Both the position numbers and the translations under genes were made by a program. 64,000 bases of DNA. Origin: Acephala macrosclerotiorum. Lineage: Eukaryota; Ascomycota; Leotiomycetes; Helotiales; Mollisiaceae. The notes beneath the pieces are model-generated. The model saw only the letters and a list, made by a program, of their open reading frames with translations, was not told the DNA's origin and did no database searches. The stretch's first letter is position 1, and each line of letters starts with the position of its first letter. Where the stretch lies: NCBI GenBank assembly GCA_014904845.1, contig MU119444.1:23227-87226 (forward strand), given 5' to 3'. This document shows positions 12,472 to 23,609 of the stretch, piece after piece.

Positions 12472-13933
12472 ATGCTCTCGAGAAGAGTATTAGTTGCTTC
12501 GCGCTTTCTGCGGGCCTATCGAACGCCTCAGCTGCGACACCCTTTTCCGGCTGTTGCGCAGCAGTTCCGCACCTATGCAGACAAGATCGTGAAAGTGCCA
12601 GAAATGGCAGAGTCCATTTCAGAAGGGACATTAAAACAGTGGTCGAAGCAGATTGGTGATTATGTCGAGCAAGATGAAGAGATTGCTACTATCGAGACGG
12701 ACAAGGTATGTTTCTCCTCGCGTGCTGTGCGGATTTCTACCAAACGGCGCTGATCCTTTTCAATTAGATCGATGTAGCTGTCAATGCACCAGAGGCTGGC
12801 ACTATCAAGGAATTCTTAGCGAACGAAGAAGATACCGTGACTGTTGGTCAGGATTTGGTTCGCCTTGAGCTCGGCGGTGCACCTGAGGGAGGAGAAAAGG
12901 AGAAGGGAAGTGCGGAGCCCAAGGAAGCTGCATCAAAGGGGCAGCCAACATCCTCAGATTCAGAGCCCTCGAAGAAGGATGAGCCAAAGTCGAAAGATGA
13001 ATCAAGCTCAGCGCCACCCCGTCAGGAGAAGAAGCCAGAACCTAAGAAAGAAACACCACCTCCCAAACAATCCGAGCCAAAGAAGACCGACTCAAAACCC
13101 AGTAGTTCTACTCCTGCTCTCGGAAACCGTGAGGAACGCCGTGTATGCGCTCTCAGCTTTATGTATGCCTCACTTTACTGACAAGCGCTGCAGGTCAAGA
13201 TGAATCGTATGCGTCTCCGCATCGCTGAGCGTCTAAAGCAATCTCAAAACACCGCAGCCTCCCTTACGACCTTCAATGAGGTTGATATGTCATCCCTCAT
13301 GGAGTTCCGGAAACTGTACAAGGATGATGTTCTAAAGAAGACCGGTGTCAAGCTTGGCTTCATGAGCGCTTTCTCACGTGCCTCAGTACTTGCCATGAGG
13401 GATATTCCTGCTGTCAATGCTTCCATTGAAGGACCAAACGGTGGTGATACCATTGTGTACCGAGACTACGTCGACATAAGTGTTGCCGTTGCTACTGAGA
13501 AGGGTCTCGTGACCCCCGTGGTGCGCAACACTGAGGCTATGGACCTTGTTGGCATTGAGAAGTCCATCGCAGACTTGGGCAAGAAGGTAATGTTACAACA
13601 CCACAAGTCTCAAAACAAGCTAACTAAATTCCATAGGCTCGCGATGGTAAACTTACCATTGAGGACATGGCTGGTGGCACCTTCACTATCAGCAACGGTG
13701 GTGTCTTCGGTTCGTTGATGGGCACCCCAATCATCAACTTGCCCCAGACGGCAGTCCTTGGGCTGCATGCCATCAAGGATAAGCCAGTTGTGGTCAATGG
13801 CCAAATTGTGATTCGACCAATGATGTACTTGGCACTCACATATGATCATCGTCTTCTTGACGGCAGGGAGGCTGTACAGTTCTTGGTAAAGGTTAAGGAG
13901 TACATCGAGGATCCTCGACGTATGCTGTTGTAA
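12472..13933 (+). CDS. KGD2: Dihydrolipoamide succinyltransferase, E2 of 2-oxoglutarate dehydrogenase
   Basis: Exons 12472-12705, 12768-13142, 13194-13586 and 13637-13933 encode 432 residues, normal for the family. The N-terminus is a mitochondrial presequence rich in Arg and lacking acidic residues. The lipoyl domain has its attachment lysine at Lys78 in the ETDKIDV motif, split by intron 1. A linker rich in Lys, Pro and Ser (about 110-195) follows. The catalytic domain ends with the HxxxDG motif (His405, Asp409). The enzyme transfers the succinyl group to CoA in the TCA cycle. All introns are in phase 0. The E1/E3-binding peripheral domain seen in pyruvate dehydrogenase E2 is not evident, as is usual for fungal Kgd2. 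Confidence 0.96.
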
Positions 13934-14216
13934 ATAATTCGGGCAGTCCTCTCGTTTCCAGAACATCCGGTCATCTAGACAGCGCGGGCTCTGAGCTGTA
14001 TTTGTACAGTAATAATGACATGCACTCTCGGCGTTTCGTGCTATTATCCTTCGATTTACAGACGCTGCAGTTGCACCACGTATTATAATGCAGTCCTGAG
14101 AGCGTAAATTTCTAGAGTCTTTGCTTGTACGGTAGCATTGCAACTTTCAAGCACATTTAGTATGTCTTGCAGCCTGAGTTGTGATGTGATGCAACACTTA
14201 AACACTCGCCGGCAGT

Positions 14217-14808
14217 GTTTTTTTTTTTTTTTTTGATTTGCATATACTATCGCTTTTATATTCCTGTTTATCTCGTTAATATTCGTATTATTTAAATATT
14301 TTCATTTTTTTTTTTTTTTTTGCTAGAACTTGGTATAGTTTAATAATTTTATTTATAAACATTTAATATAATAATTAAATTTTCTCGTTTATATAATAAA
14401 AAATATAATTGTTCATATCGAGTTTATATTATTATTTTCGTTTTTTTTTTAATTAAATATAATTAATTATTCGATATAAAAAAAAATTAATAAAAAATTA
14501 TAAATTTTTAAAATAATACAAAATATATTTAAATAATAATAAATTTATTAAAAAAAAATAAAAAAAAAATAAAAAAAATAAAAACTCGATTAAAAAATTT
14601 AATATTAAAAAATAATTAAATTGAATTAAAAATTTTAATTATAAAATTTAATAATAATAAATAATTAAATCATTTTAAAATTTTAAAATTATTTATATTT
14701 TAAATGAAATTATATACGTATTATAAAATAAGTTTATTTTATATTATTATTATTATTATTATTATTATAAGTGCATAATAGTAGTAATATACGTGAAGGC
14801 TTTAGTAA
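14217..14808. repeat. Short AT-rich RIP-like block
   Basis: A poly-T run at about 14218-14234 marks the edge of a block made almost entirely of A and T, with residual C in CpG. An (ATT)n microsatellite lies at about 14740-14768. There is no reading frame of note. The right edge abuts the hydrolase remnant abruptly, which suggests that the repeat inserted into that gene or replaced its 5' part. Confidence 0.75.
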
Positions 14809-15510
14809 CCTAAAAGCAACATACTATTCTATTTCCACGGAGGCGGATACAATAATCCCCTCCGGCCAGGTCACATAGCATTCAGCTTGAGGTGCGCATC
14901 AAAGGCATCCGCTTTACTCGTCATGCTGGAATACACTCTCGCGCCGACAGGTCACTACCCCACCCAGCTGGTCCAAGCTGCAAATATTCTCAAATTAACA
15001 CCACCTTCCAAAATCACTGTCGCAGGAGACTCAGCTGGTGGCCATCTCTCTCTGTCTGCTCGCTCATCTCATGCATCCCTCCCTAGATGCCCCAGAAGTT
15101 AACCTCTCATCTCCACTTGCTGGAATCTGTCTCATCTGTCCTTTCCTCGGCTTTGACTACGACAAAGGCAGCTATGCCTTCAATGTACAAAAATACTTCC
15201 TTACTCTCGACGCTGTCAAGTCTTTCAATGCAAATTTCAAGCCCCCAGGTCTATCGGACGAGGATGCCCTAAAAGATCATCGATTATCACCACTCGATGC
15301 ACCAGCTGGGTGGTGGAAAGATTGCCCCGTAGACAGAATCCTTTTACTCATGGGAGAATGGGAGGTATTTCTTGGTGATTGTGTTGAATTTGGGAAGAGG
15401 TTGCAAGGCGAGAGGTTGCAAGGCGAGAGGTTGCAAGGCGAGAGGTTGAAAAGAAGACGAAGGTGAATGTTGGGTTGGGCAAAAGGGAGGTGCATGAAGT
15501 GGATGAGTAA
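14809..15510 (+). pseudogene. Broken alpha/beta-hydrolase (esterase/lipase, HSL-like)
   Basis: The remnant begins in frame with ILFYFHGGGY at 14821-14850, the HGGG oxyanion-hole motif of the hormone-sensitive-lipase-like family. LEYTLAP and the nucleophile elbow GDSAGGH (about 15025-15045) follow. The frame then shifts by one inside a CT-rich repeat near 15045-15055 and continues as LLAHLMHPSLDAPEV to WEVFLGDCVEFGKRL. A 15-base repeat array (15396-15448) follows, after which a further frame change is needed to read VNVGLGKREVHEVDE to a stop at 15510. The N-terminal part is missing; it is replaced by AT-rich DNA. Two frameshifts and the truncation make it non-functional. The substrate cannot be told. 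Confidence 0.75.
15396..15448 (+). repeat. 15-base minisatellite in the hydrolase remnant
   Basis: AGAGGTTGCAAGGCG occurs three times in tandem, then a partial fourth copy. The unit is five codons, so it expands the decayed frame as RLQGE repeats. It probably arose after the gene lost function. Confidence 0.9.
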
Positions 15511-15675
15511 TTGGAGGAGTTGAGGTTGGTATGAAAGTTTCTTCTTGTGAATAATAAATTTGTTGCCGCATCCAACTCGGATGGAAAGTAATTCACTCAG
15601 AGGAATGTAAAAGGATGCTTGACTGTTTTTAAACTCGAGGGCCGAGAGGCTGGCGAGGCTCTGCGTGCACTAGAT

Positions 15676-18600
15676 TCACCCATGTCTATTCTCCCAAAGC
15701 GCTTTGAACAACGACCCAGGGTCCTCTCTAAGCTTCTGCGGATTCCCTACTTCCACAATTCTGCCTTGGTCAACAACAACAACCACATCCGAGTTACCTA
15801 TCGTCTCGAGTCTATGCGCTACCGCCAGGACAGTGCAATCCGCAAATTCGGACTTAAGAGCCTTTTGTACCTCCTCATCTGTCTGCTGATCAACGCTGCT
15901 AGTCGCCTCGTCCATCAACACAACCTTGCTCTTATGTAGCAGTGTGCGCGCGAGGCAGAAGAGCTGCTGCTGCCCGTGTGAGAGGCTCAGAGTGTCGAAC
16001 TCTACATCGAGACCGCCTCTGGTGGTGATAGCGTCATACATGTTTACTTTGGTGAGGGCGGAGACCAGGTCATCGTCCGACTTGATAGATTTGAACGGAT
16101 CAAGATTGTCGCGGACTGTGCCCGGAAGCTTCACGGGATCTTGGGGCAATGTTGTGAGGCGTGAGCGGGTTGTGTTGACAGGAATTGAGGAAAGATCAAG
16201 TCCGTCTATGTAAAGAGAGCCGGTTGGGGTTTCGAGAAGCCGAAGAATAGTAAGGAGGAGGGAGCTTTTACCACTACATTTATAGTTAATGTCTATCGTG
16301 CTTGCAACGTCTGATAGTCTCTTACCTCCCTGTTCGTCCACAGATACCCACTTTTTGACCAGGCTTAATTCTCAGCGAAGCATCGCGGAGAACCATTTCA
16401 CTACTCAGTCTGCAAGGTGATTAGTTGATGTATCGAAAGGTTCCCCACCCTGGAACTACTGAAACTTACTGGTACTTAGCACTAACATTACCGAGCTCAA
16501 TATCGCCTAACGAGGGCCAGTCCTTTGGTAGAGACGGCAAGTCTCCAGAATAATCCTTATCTTCTTTCGGCGTGTCTCGAAGAAAATCACGTAACCTAGC
16601 AGCGGCGCCCAGGGATGTTTCCAAATTTGTCCAGGAGTTGATAAGCCTTGACAGACTAGTATTAAAGCCTATAATGTTGATCATAGCTAGCCCTATTGCT
16701 CCACGACTTGTGGTGTGGGTGAATTCGACCGCAAAGGCAACCTGCGCAACGACTATTAGCTGAGCCATCAATAGTGAAGGCACAATAAGAACGCAATGTT
16801 TTAACAGCTTTTGGTCCAAGAATTTTAGTTTCTTACCAATACTGTAGCAATTCCAGCAACAAACAGGTCCATAACAACTGCTAGCCATCGTTGAATGCAG
16901 AACAGGAGATAATACGGCTTCTGGGAGTCATCAAGCAATCTGTGATTTTCCTTCAGAAAAGAAGGTCTCCAGCCAAATGCTCGAATTGTAACAACGCCGT
17001 TCAGCGTCTCGGTGAAGTGTCTGTATAAAGGCGACTTCGCTTCGAGGTCAAGATGTCGCATTTGGCGAGATGTCCCTATTCATTCTTGCCGTTAGTATTT
17101 TCATGGCGGGGTATTAATCGATCCTGGTCAACATTTAATAGAGATGGAAATACACTCACGCAAGTAGATCTTCTGGAGGAAGTATAAAGGCACAAAGCAA
17201 AGTGGAATGACTGCTCCAACATATTGCGCGCCCGAAGCAATTAGTGCTGTCCCGGCGACCACGTCCAGAGAGTCAAGGGTTGTTTCAAAGAAGGCTATGG
17301 GGAGCTTCTGATCGAAAAGCGTCATATCTTGGCTGAAACGATTGAGCGTGATACCGCTATCTGTAGTGGTGAAAAACCACAAGGGTGCCTTGAGAACGGC
17401 GTCCAGAAGCAGCCAATGTAAGTGTGTCGCCGACTTCGGTATGATTACAACAAAGAACCACCAGACCACAAGGCCAGAGAATATTATCGCAGCCAGGCAG
17501 AACGAGATATAAGCTCCGCTGTAAATTTCACGATCTGTATTGGTTCCACGCTCGGTCCAGATACGCAGCCAGATTTGGGGCATTCTGCTAATGAAAATAT
17601 ATGCAATGGCAAGGAAGACAAAAACCACTGCAAACAACGTACCCACAGACTTGAGATAGAATCTGTACAATGATAGATCGCCAAGCTGTCGTTTCCAAGC
17701 GTCCTCTTCAGCAGACATAGGAGAAATTTCCGAATCGGTGGTCGGTATCTCCGGTTGCTCTTGATGTTCATTCTCTGCAGCAGGACTGAGACGAGCTTGT
17801 AATGCCAGCTCTTTGATATAGCCGTCACTCGCTTGAAGATGTGAAAGGCTTCCGCTCTGCTCAATCCCTCCAGTCTTGTCAAGAACAATAATACAGTCGG
17901 AAGAAGGTAAGAGGGAAACTAATAGGTTTTTTTTTAGATGAGTTCATCATTGGCTGAGATTTTTTCAGCAATCAAAGCACTGACCTGCATGGGTTGTAAG
18001 GATTACTGTCGTCCCACTTTGACGTAGGAGCCCGTCTGGGCCAAGTACACGGTCGAATACCATCCTGGAAGTGGCAGGGTCAAGAGCACTAAATATATCG
18101 TCCAGAAGAACAATGGAATCTCGGGAATAGATAGCTCTCGCAAGTGCCTATAAACGTCAATAACTAGGCTGAGTAGTAGGCCTCTCCTTACTTACTACCC
18201 GTTGTTTCTGCCCTCCACTCAAGCTGATCCCGCCGCTACCAACCAAGGTCTTGTCTCCCTTTGAGAACGATGCCGTATCCTGCTGTAGGGAGCAGGCATT
18301 TATAACTGATGTGAACCAGTCCTGGTCGAACTCGCTCTGGCCAACAATGTTATCACGTACTGATAGGTTGCGCAGCCATGCAGTTTGATCGCAATAGGCG
18401 ATTGATCCTCGGGATTGTTGCACTCGAACGTTTCCGCATGAAATAGGTATCTCACCAAGTATCGCTTTTAGCATTGATGACTTTCCGGATCCCACAGGTC
18501 CCACTATCATGGTAAGGCTGGACCTTTCAATGGATATTGAGATATCGCGGAGAATAGGCTCTGTCTTGTCTTTTATCGTAAAACTTGCATGCTCAAGTTC

Positions 18601-20709
18601 AATGATTGTGTTGCCCGTCGAGTCAGCAAGACCTTTGGACGGAAGCTCTTGCGTTTCAACATTCGAAAAAGTGTATTCCGGCTGAGAGAAGACTCTGGCA
18701 GTAGGTACAACATCCGAGGAGGTTTTTCGCCCACCAGAGAGAGAAGTATTACACTTTCTCTCGTCATTTTGCTGATCAGAGTTGAGGAATAGCTGGATGC
18801 GGTTGAAGCAAGCAAGGGATGACACGAAAGTAGGATACGATCCCACAAGACTTGAAACAGGAAGTGCTACCAGGTTTACGATCGAGAGAGACGTAAATGC
18901 CTTCGACACCGTGAACCCTTCTGGACCCGTTTGGGTCCACAACACAGCAGCAAGCACGACAACCGCGGGAGTCATTTGGTCCCCAAAATTGGCTGTTAAA
19001 ACTGTTAGTCAAAGGTGAAGTGAGGGCCCGTCCAGGAATTGACGTATATGATCTTACTTATCAATATTATGCGGACAATGAACATTCTGAATTTCTTGGA
19101 ACATTCCAGCTCAGCAACCCGAAGGTTCTGAATCAGTTCAGACATATAGTCAGTTAGACCCATCATCTTAAGTCCCTTGATTTGAGCAAGCATTGAAGAG
19201 GTCGTCGAAACACGCTTTTCCACTCCACTATTCCACTCACCTCGAGCGGGACCAATACCTTCGGTGGAGTATGATGTAATAATACTGCAAACTAATCGTT
19301 GTCAACCTAACATCATTGAAGAAGGATCAATAAGTCTTCTTTACCTACAGCCGGAATAACGGCGACAAAACAGGCAGAGCCAATATAGAGCTGCAAGAGA
19401 TAGACAGCTACACCAAGTTCAAATACATTAGCCCAAATCTCATGCATCTCCTTGATACCGTCCGCGATGCCCTCAATATCAGTGCTCATAAGCGTGATTG
19501 CGGCTCCGTAATCGGCAGCAGCCGCGCTCAGCTCCATAGACCTCTGAAAGATTAAAGATGCGAGACCTCCTCGCAGCATTGTAATCAGCTGATAAATCAG
19601 ATGATTATAAAGACATCTCGAGATCTGAGAACATTTGTTAACCAGCCTGTCCTGCCTTGAAGCACATATAACTTACAGCAATGCCCATATATACCAAAGC
19701 CGTAGCGCCAATCAGTCCTCCTGCAATCCCACTAGATTCATCATTCGAGGTCTGGCCGACGAAGTCGATAACGCGGTTAACCAGAAACGGTTGAGCGAAG
19801 CTTAATCCCGCAAGACATAAACGCGGGAAAATTGGGGCTATAAAAGCAACCTTGAAAGCCGACAAAGTCGAAGTGAGGAGCGAGTGCTTTGTGGGCTTAT
19901 TGCTCTTATCCCAAAAATAGCACAATTTCGACAGGAGTAGATTGGAAGAAAACTTTTTGTCTATACTTCCGAGATCTCCGACTCCGAGGAGGATTCGAAA
20001 TCCTTTGAAAAACAACTGATTGATCCACCAGAAGATAGCGCGGTTTATCGGTCCGCTGGTTGATTCAACGGCCGAATCCTGGAATTTTGATATCAACAGC
20101 GTATGCTTGGATAGCTCTTCAAGGAGTAGTAAGGTTAGTTTCGTTGCTAAGGTCGCCACAAACAGACCTGCTACGGCCGCAGAGCCAACCTGGCCTTGCA
20201 GGAACAAAGATCTCCCCTGAGCCAAATCGAGGAGAGTGGACAGAGCAAGATAAACGCCTAGAACGATCGAAGGCTTGATGGAGCGTTTGTGTTCGGCGTA
20301 CACCAATGGCATGATGACGCACGAGTCTATCAGAGCCAATATGGCTGCAGCGAGCGTCACTCGATTTTGCAATGTTGAATGCATCGTCCATAGAGCCACA
20401 AGCGCCAACTGAAGACAGAACAGAATGGTAGAAGCAAACTAGTGATAAAGGCACTTCTCAGCTGGCTTTCTGGGAAATTCGGTCACGGGTAGATTGAAGA
20501 CAACTCACAAGCTTAGCCGTGAGCAACCCGCCGCTGCGCGCGTGAATCTCCTGTCGAAACAGCCATGCGATCCTTAGCGACGAGATACCTAGGAAGAGGG
20601 TTGAAGGTAAGATAGAGAGGACACTTTGCTCGAAGAGCAATGTGAAGTCAAAGCTTCCATCGCGGCGAGGGCCGAAATCGTTGATATTTGCCGCAGTCAC
20701 CACGTCCAT
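15676..20709 (-). CDS. ABCC-type full ABC transporter (multidrug/MRP-like exporter)
   Basis: Eleven exons encode about 1450 residues: 20709-20509, 20438-19677, 19588-19345, 19291-19058, 18992-18196, 18147-17985, 17918-17160, 17075-16837, 16741-16470, 16409-16326, 16273-15676. The order is TMD0-like helices, TMD1, NBD1, TMD2, NBD2. NBD1 has Walker A GPVGSGKS (645-652), signature LSGGQ (738-742) and Walker B LLDDIF. NBD2 has GRTGSGKS (about 1248-1255), LSHGQ (1349-1353), VVLMDE (1369-1374) and the H-loop His1404. Asp in place of the catalytic Glu in NBD1 is typical of ABCC pumps. Such proteins export organic anions, conjugates and metabolites across the plasma or vacuolar membrane. It ends the RiPP-like cluster and its promoter shares the cluster motif, so product export is a reasonable inference. 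The exon 2/3 junction is uncertain: about ten family residues may be missing there. Confidence 0.92.
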
Positions 20710-21118
20710 ATTAGAGGAACGAAATCAGAGGAATAAACGACAGTATATAATACACCGAACAGTATCAGGAGAAGGAAACAGCTTCAGTAGTGGGTATGCC
20801 TCATGTTTTCTTTCTCGAGGCGGTTTCCTTATCGAGGTGGCTGATCACTAGCTTACATATTAGGAAGGTGTGAAACTTCCCGCCCGGCAGATTTCCTTGC
20901 GCGCGGCATCAAAAATGAGCGATCTTTCAGCGGGGTGCTTCTTAGCGAGCCCCTTTTCTTAGCGACCTCCTCCCCCCACCCCTTCCCCAAATAATAGGGG
21001 GCTTTTCGTATATCAGAATGGACAGCTAGGGCTTGGAGTGGGACATGGCATAGTGTTTCACAGAATAATTTCGGGGCAATATTTGCGAAGATAGCTGCTA
21101 TTAGAACCTCAACTCAGT
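20710..21118. promoter_or_regulatory. Upstream region of the ABC transporter
   Basis: 409 bases between the transporter start and the stop of the first UstYa-like gene. It holds a TTGCGCGCGGCA site at 20898-20909 and a C-rich run near 20970-20992. No reading frame is supported. Confidence 0.55.
20900..20906 (+). promoter_or_regulatory. CGCGCGG cluster motif, ABC transporter promoter
   Basis: The heptamer lies about 190 bases upstream of the transporter start, inside TGCGCGCGGC, a decamer that recurs exactly upstream of the third UstYa-like gene. Proposed binding site for the cluster Zn2Cys6 regulator (inference). Confidence 0.5.
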
Positions 21119-22211
21119 CTAATAGACAAGTCCAAGGATCGTCCCATGCGCACTTGCCAACTGCTGGGCCGTCTCCAAACGCAAAGGGCAACCGGGAGTA
21201 GTGAGACTTCGCCCAATCTACGATCTTGTTGTTTGATTGTTAGCAAACCCAATTTCTCATAGCTCCTCTGTACACTTACATTATCAAAGTTCCGGCACTC
21301 ATGAACTACCGTAGCCCATGCTCGGACTTCTCCCCACTTCTCGCTCCACTGGTATACATTGGGGGTAATGTCCCCATTGCACTGTGTGGATTGGCGTAGA
21401 GCATCTATGCAATGATCTAAGTGCATGATACTCAAGTCGCGCCCTCCCTTGGCCCAAAGTGCATCGTCAAGATGTTCGAAAAGAGTATAGGGATTGTAGG
21501 TGCTGTTCCACTGATCGTCCAAGAAGTAATATAGTGCCAAACGGAGGCTGTCTATGCAATGCAAGTCATGAAATATGTTCAGTACAATTAGGTATCCGCT
21601 GCCTTCATACGGAGGCTCCGGCATCGTCTTATTCGGAAGTTGTTTTGCCTCTTCCTCGGTAATGTGAGTGTTCATATCTATTCATAACTGGTCAGTCAAT
21701 GGCTTGGTAGTTGATTCATCCTAGAAAACCTCAAACCGTTGGCCTGTACATACGGGAGTAGGTTTGCTTCCATAATCGGTTGTTATACTCAGTCGGTGGA
21801 CCTTGATATTCCGTTTCTCCCCCGTAAATCGAACTTTCAAACTTGGTGACCTTGTATTCCAATGCATCTTGAGCTGGGGCTAGGCGAAAAGTTAGACACA
21901 ACTTTGCCTTTCGTGATATCAATTCTGAGTTGAGTGGCCAAATACTCACAGTAAAGCTTTGTCTGAGGCTTGCAATTTCTTGTTTCATCCCCGAGCAGCC
22001 CATTCGCCATTGAAATAGCAGCATTCAGAATGACTACCACAACGACATTGGCTATTAGGGACAAAACTAACAGAGCGATCAGAATGTAGGTAGTTTTTGG
22101 AAGAACTTGAGCGTTTCTACGCCTCGGGATTTCGAGTTTTTCTTCAGACGTGAAGGACGGCGAGCTTGAGTGAGAGAGTAGCCCCTCCGAGGATGACATT
22201 TCGTCGTACAT
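21119..22211 (-). CDS. UstYa-like (DUF3328) membrane oxidase 1
   Basis: Four exons (22211-21950, 21879-21754, 21677-21280, 21217-21119) encode 294 residues. After a Ser-rich cytosolic tail, one transmembrane helix spans about 42-66. The lumenal domain has the two paired motifs that define UstYa proteins: HDLHC at 166-170 and HLDHC at 215-219. The late HECRNFD segment is also family-typical. UstYa-type proteins catalyse oxidative cyclisation of ribosomal peptides in ustiloxin, asperipin and cyclochlorotine-type pathways and are thought to bind copper through the HxxHC motifs. The start was placed at MYDEMSSSEG, because the upstream in-frame extension has no family resemblance. Three promoter copies of the cluster motif lie upstream. 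It sits between the exporter and the repeat precursor, all on the minus strand. Confidence 0.88.
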
Positions 22212-22380
22212 TGTGGCATTCGGAATGCTAGGCTCGTGGAAGTTTTGATGGGAGTGGCTGACTGAAGTACGTAGTCGTTGTGAAGCTCGGGTACTTTGAA
22301 TAGCGTGATTGTATCGTATTATTACAAACGGAAACACTATGTATCTTGATCGGGTTTCTTATCTGCAAGCTTTGTAGCCT

Positions 22381-22387
22381 CCGCGCG
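22381..22387 (-). promoter_or_regulatory. CGCGCGG cluster motif, UstYa-1 promoter, site 1
   Basis: The site reads CCGCGCG on the plus strand, 170 bases upstream of the UstYa-1 start. Toward the gene it reads GAGCGCGCGGAGG. Confidence 0.45.
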
Positions 22388-22426
22388 CTCGAATTGCCCG
22401 ATCCGCATTGCGCGTGAATTATCGCT

Positions 22427-22433
22427 CCGCGCG
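22427..22433 (-). promoter_or_regulatory. CGCGCGG cluster motif, UstYa-1 promoter, site 2
   Basis: The site reads CCGCGCG on the plus strand, 46 bases from site 1 and close to an ATTGG box. Toward the gene it reads TGTCGCGCGGAGC. Confidence 0.45.
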
Positions 22434-22506
22434 ACATTGGATTGGCATGGGTATTTCTGCACATATTGGTTCAAGGGAACATCCGCGAAATGCACCGAAT
22501 TGGCGG

Positions 22507-22513
22507 CGCGCGG
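22507..22513 (+). promoter_or_regulatory. CGCGCGG cluster motif, UstYa-1 promoter, site 3
   Basis: The site lies in GGCGGCGCGCGGTAGAG, 296 bases upstream of the UstYa-1 start and in the opposite orientation to sites 1 and 2. Confidence 0.45.
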
Positions 22514-23378
22514 TAGAGAACGGCGTGCCGCCGAAGTGTGCTCACATAGCTTACCCTGCCCCCGCTTGATCAGTGGCGGCGTCCCGCACCGCCGCCCCTC
22601 AGCCGTGCCCCACGCCAATACGGTATCAGCCAAATGGAGCCCTAACGAGTTACTGGTGCATCAATCATCCTTGCGGTAACTGGCAATGATCCCCATGTAT
22701 TCTGCATCTCGTCGATGCCCATCTTCTCTCCAGATGCGGTTACTTGCTTCCGGAGATAGACGCACATATACCAGCATGTTTTTATCGAAGTTGCGTTCTA
22801 GACGTGTGCAGGCAATCGTGACAGGTGGAATGAATGCCAAGAGAGCGCTCGGCTAAATAGGGGGCGGGGTAAGTTGAAGATATCTAGTGAAAGCGACTAA
22901 ATTTATTTGTATGCTGAATATGGAATCCAACCCATATTCCGAGAGAGCCGAAAGAGGCGAAATAGAAATCCAATTATGTCCAATTCTTGGTTCATGTGAA
23001 TAGCTAGAACGTTCCAAGAATTTCGCGCCGAGAACCCTTTCAAGTATGCAAGTAGCAGGTATAATTATTTATGTACTGGCCATTCAAATTTATGGATTCA
23101 ATTACAATCAAGGTCACTTCACTTAACGACCCTGGCAAGGTATCTCGGATGCATATAATTCAACAATTTTCAATGAGTGTGAATTTGTTTAGTCTGCAAG
23201 AAACCTGACTACAACTGACAAAGTCACCGAATCACCTTTCCTTATCATCCTAGGCGAGTCTCTAGCTCTAGGACATATCTCACTGACATATGACTAGCTT
23301 TTAGTCGTTACTCCTCTCCTTAATAGAGCTTTAGCTGAAGAAACTCGAATGTATCTGGGAAACTTTACTTACATGGTC

Positions 23379-23609
23379 CTAAGCCCACTTCGCCCCATAT
23401 TCGTCTGCTCCAGCTTCAGCACGCTTCGCCCACTTCGCCCCATATTCGTCTGCTCCAGCTTCAGCACGCTTCGCCCACTTCGCACCGTATTCGTCTGCCC
23501 CCTCCTCGTGAGGGGACCTAGCAGTAGCAACTCCCATCTTGACGTTGGTGGTTGGCAGTGCTGAGATAGCAACTGCAAGTGAGATGAAACTGATGAGAGT
23601 AATCTTCAT
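23379..23609 (-). CDS. Repeat-type RiPP precursor peptide with Kex2 sites
   Basis: A single-exon gene for 76 residues. Residues 1-18 form a signal peptide (MKITLISFISLAVAISAL). A short leader (TNVKMGVATARSPHE) is followed by three copies of GADEYGAKWA at 37-46, 52-61 and 67-76. The copies are joined by KRAEA, so Lys-Arg (47-48, 62-63) offers Kex2-type cleavage, and Ala-Glu-Ala resembles the spacer trimmed by Ste13-type dipeptidyl peptidase. The protein ends right after the third core without a final KR. This architecture is that of fungal Kex2-processed RiPP precursors such as UstA, PhomA and GigA. Three UstYa-like genes nearby support that class. A pheromone-like precursor is the main alternative, but the core lacks the Trp-Cys pattern of ascomycete alpha-pheromones. 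I do not recognise the core sequence. It is divergent from UstYa-2. Confidence 0.85.
   Translation of the reverse strand: MKITLISFISLAVAISALPTTNVKMGVATARSPHEEGADEYGAKWAKRAEAGADEYGAKWAKRAEAGADEYGAKWA
23382..23513 (-). repeat. 45-base in-frame tandem repeat encoding the core peptides
   Basis: Nearly three units of 45 bases (15 codons). The second and third core units are identical over the core except at the final Ala codon. The first uses different synonymous codons for Tyr, Gly and the last Ala. The pattern points to recent duplication of one unit with selection on the peptide. Confidence 0.9.

Larger units (their letters stand above)
22212..23378. other. Long intergenic region holding the UstYa-1 promoter
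   Basis: 1167 bases between the UstYa-1 start and the precursor stop. The part next to UstYa-1 (about 22370-22630) is GC-rich and has three CGCGCGG or CCGCGCG sites and two ATTGG boxes (complement of CCAAT, about 22436-22445). The rest (about 22680-23370) shows no gene; short reading frames there are unconvincing. Confidence 0.55.

Noticed and set aside
23349..23564. Plus-strand open frame with FVCSSFSTLRPLRPI repeats
   Set aside because: It is the antisense shadow of the 45-base precursor repeat. The minus frame has the signal peptide and Kex2 sites.
23379..23609. Reading the repeat precursor as an alpha-type mating pheromone
   Set aside because: KR plus EA spacers occur in pheromone precursors too. 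However, the core lacks the Trp-Cys...Cys pattern of filamentous ascomycete pheromones, and three UstYa-like genes surround it. It is kept only as an alternative.
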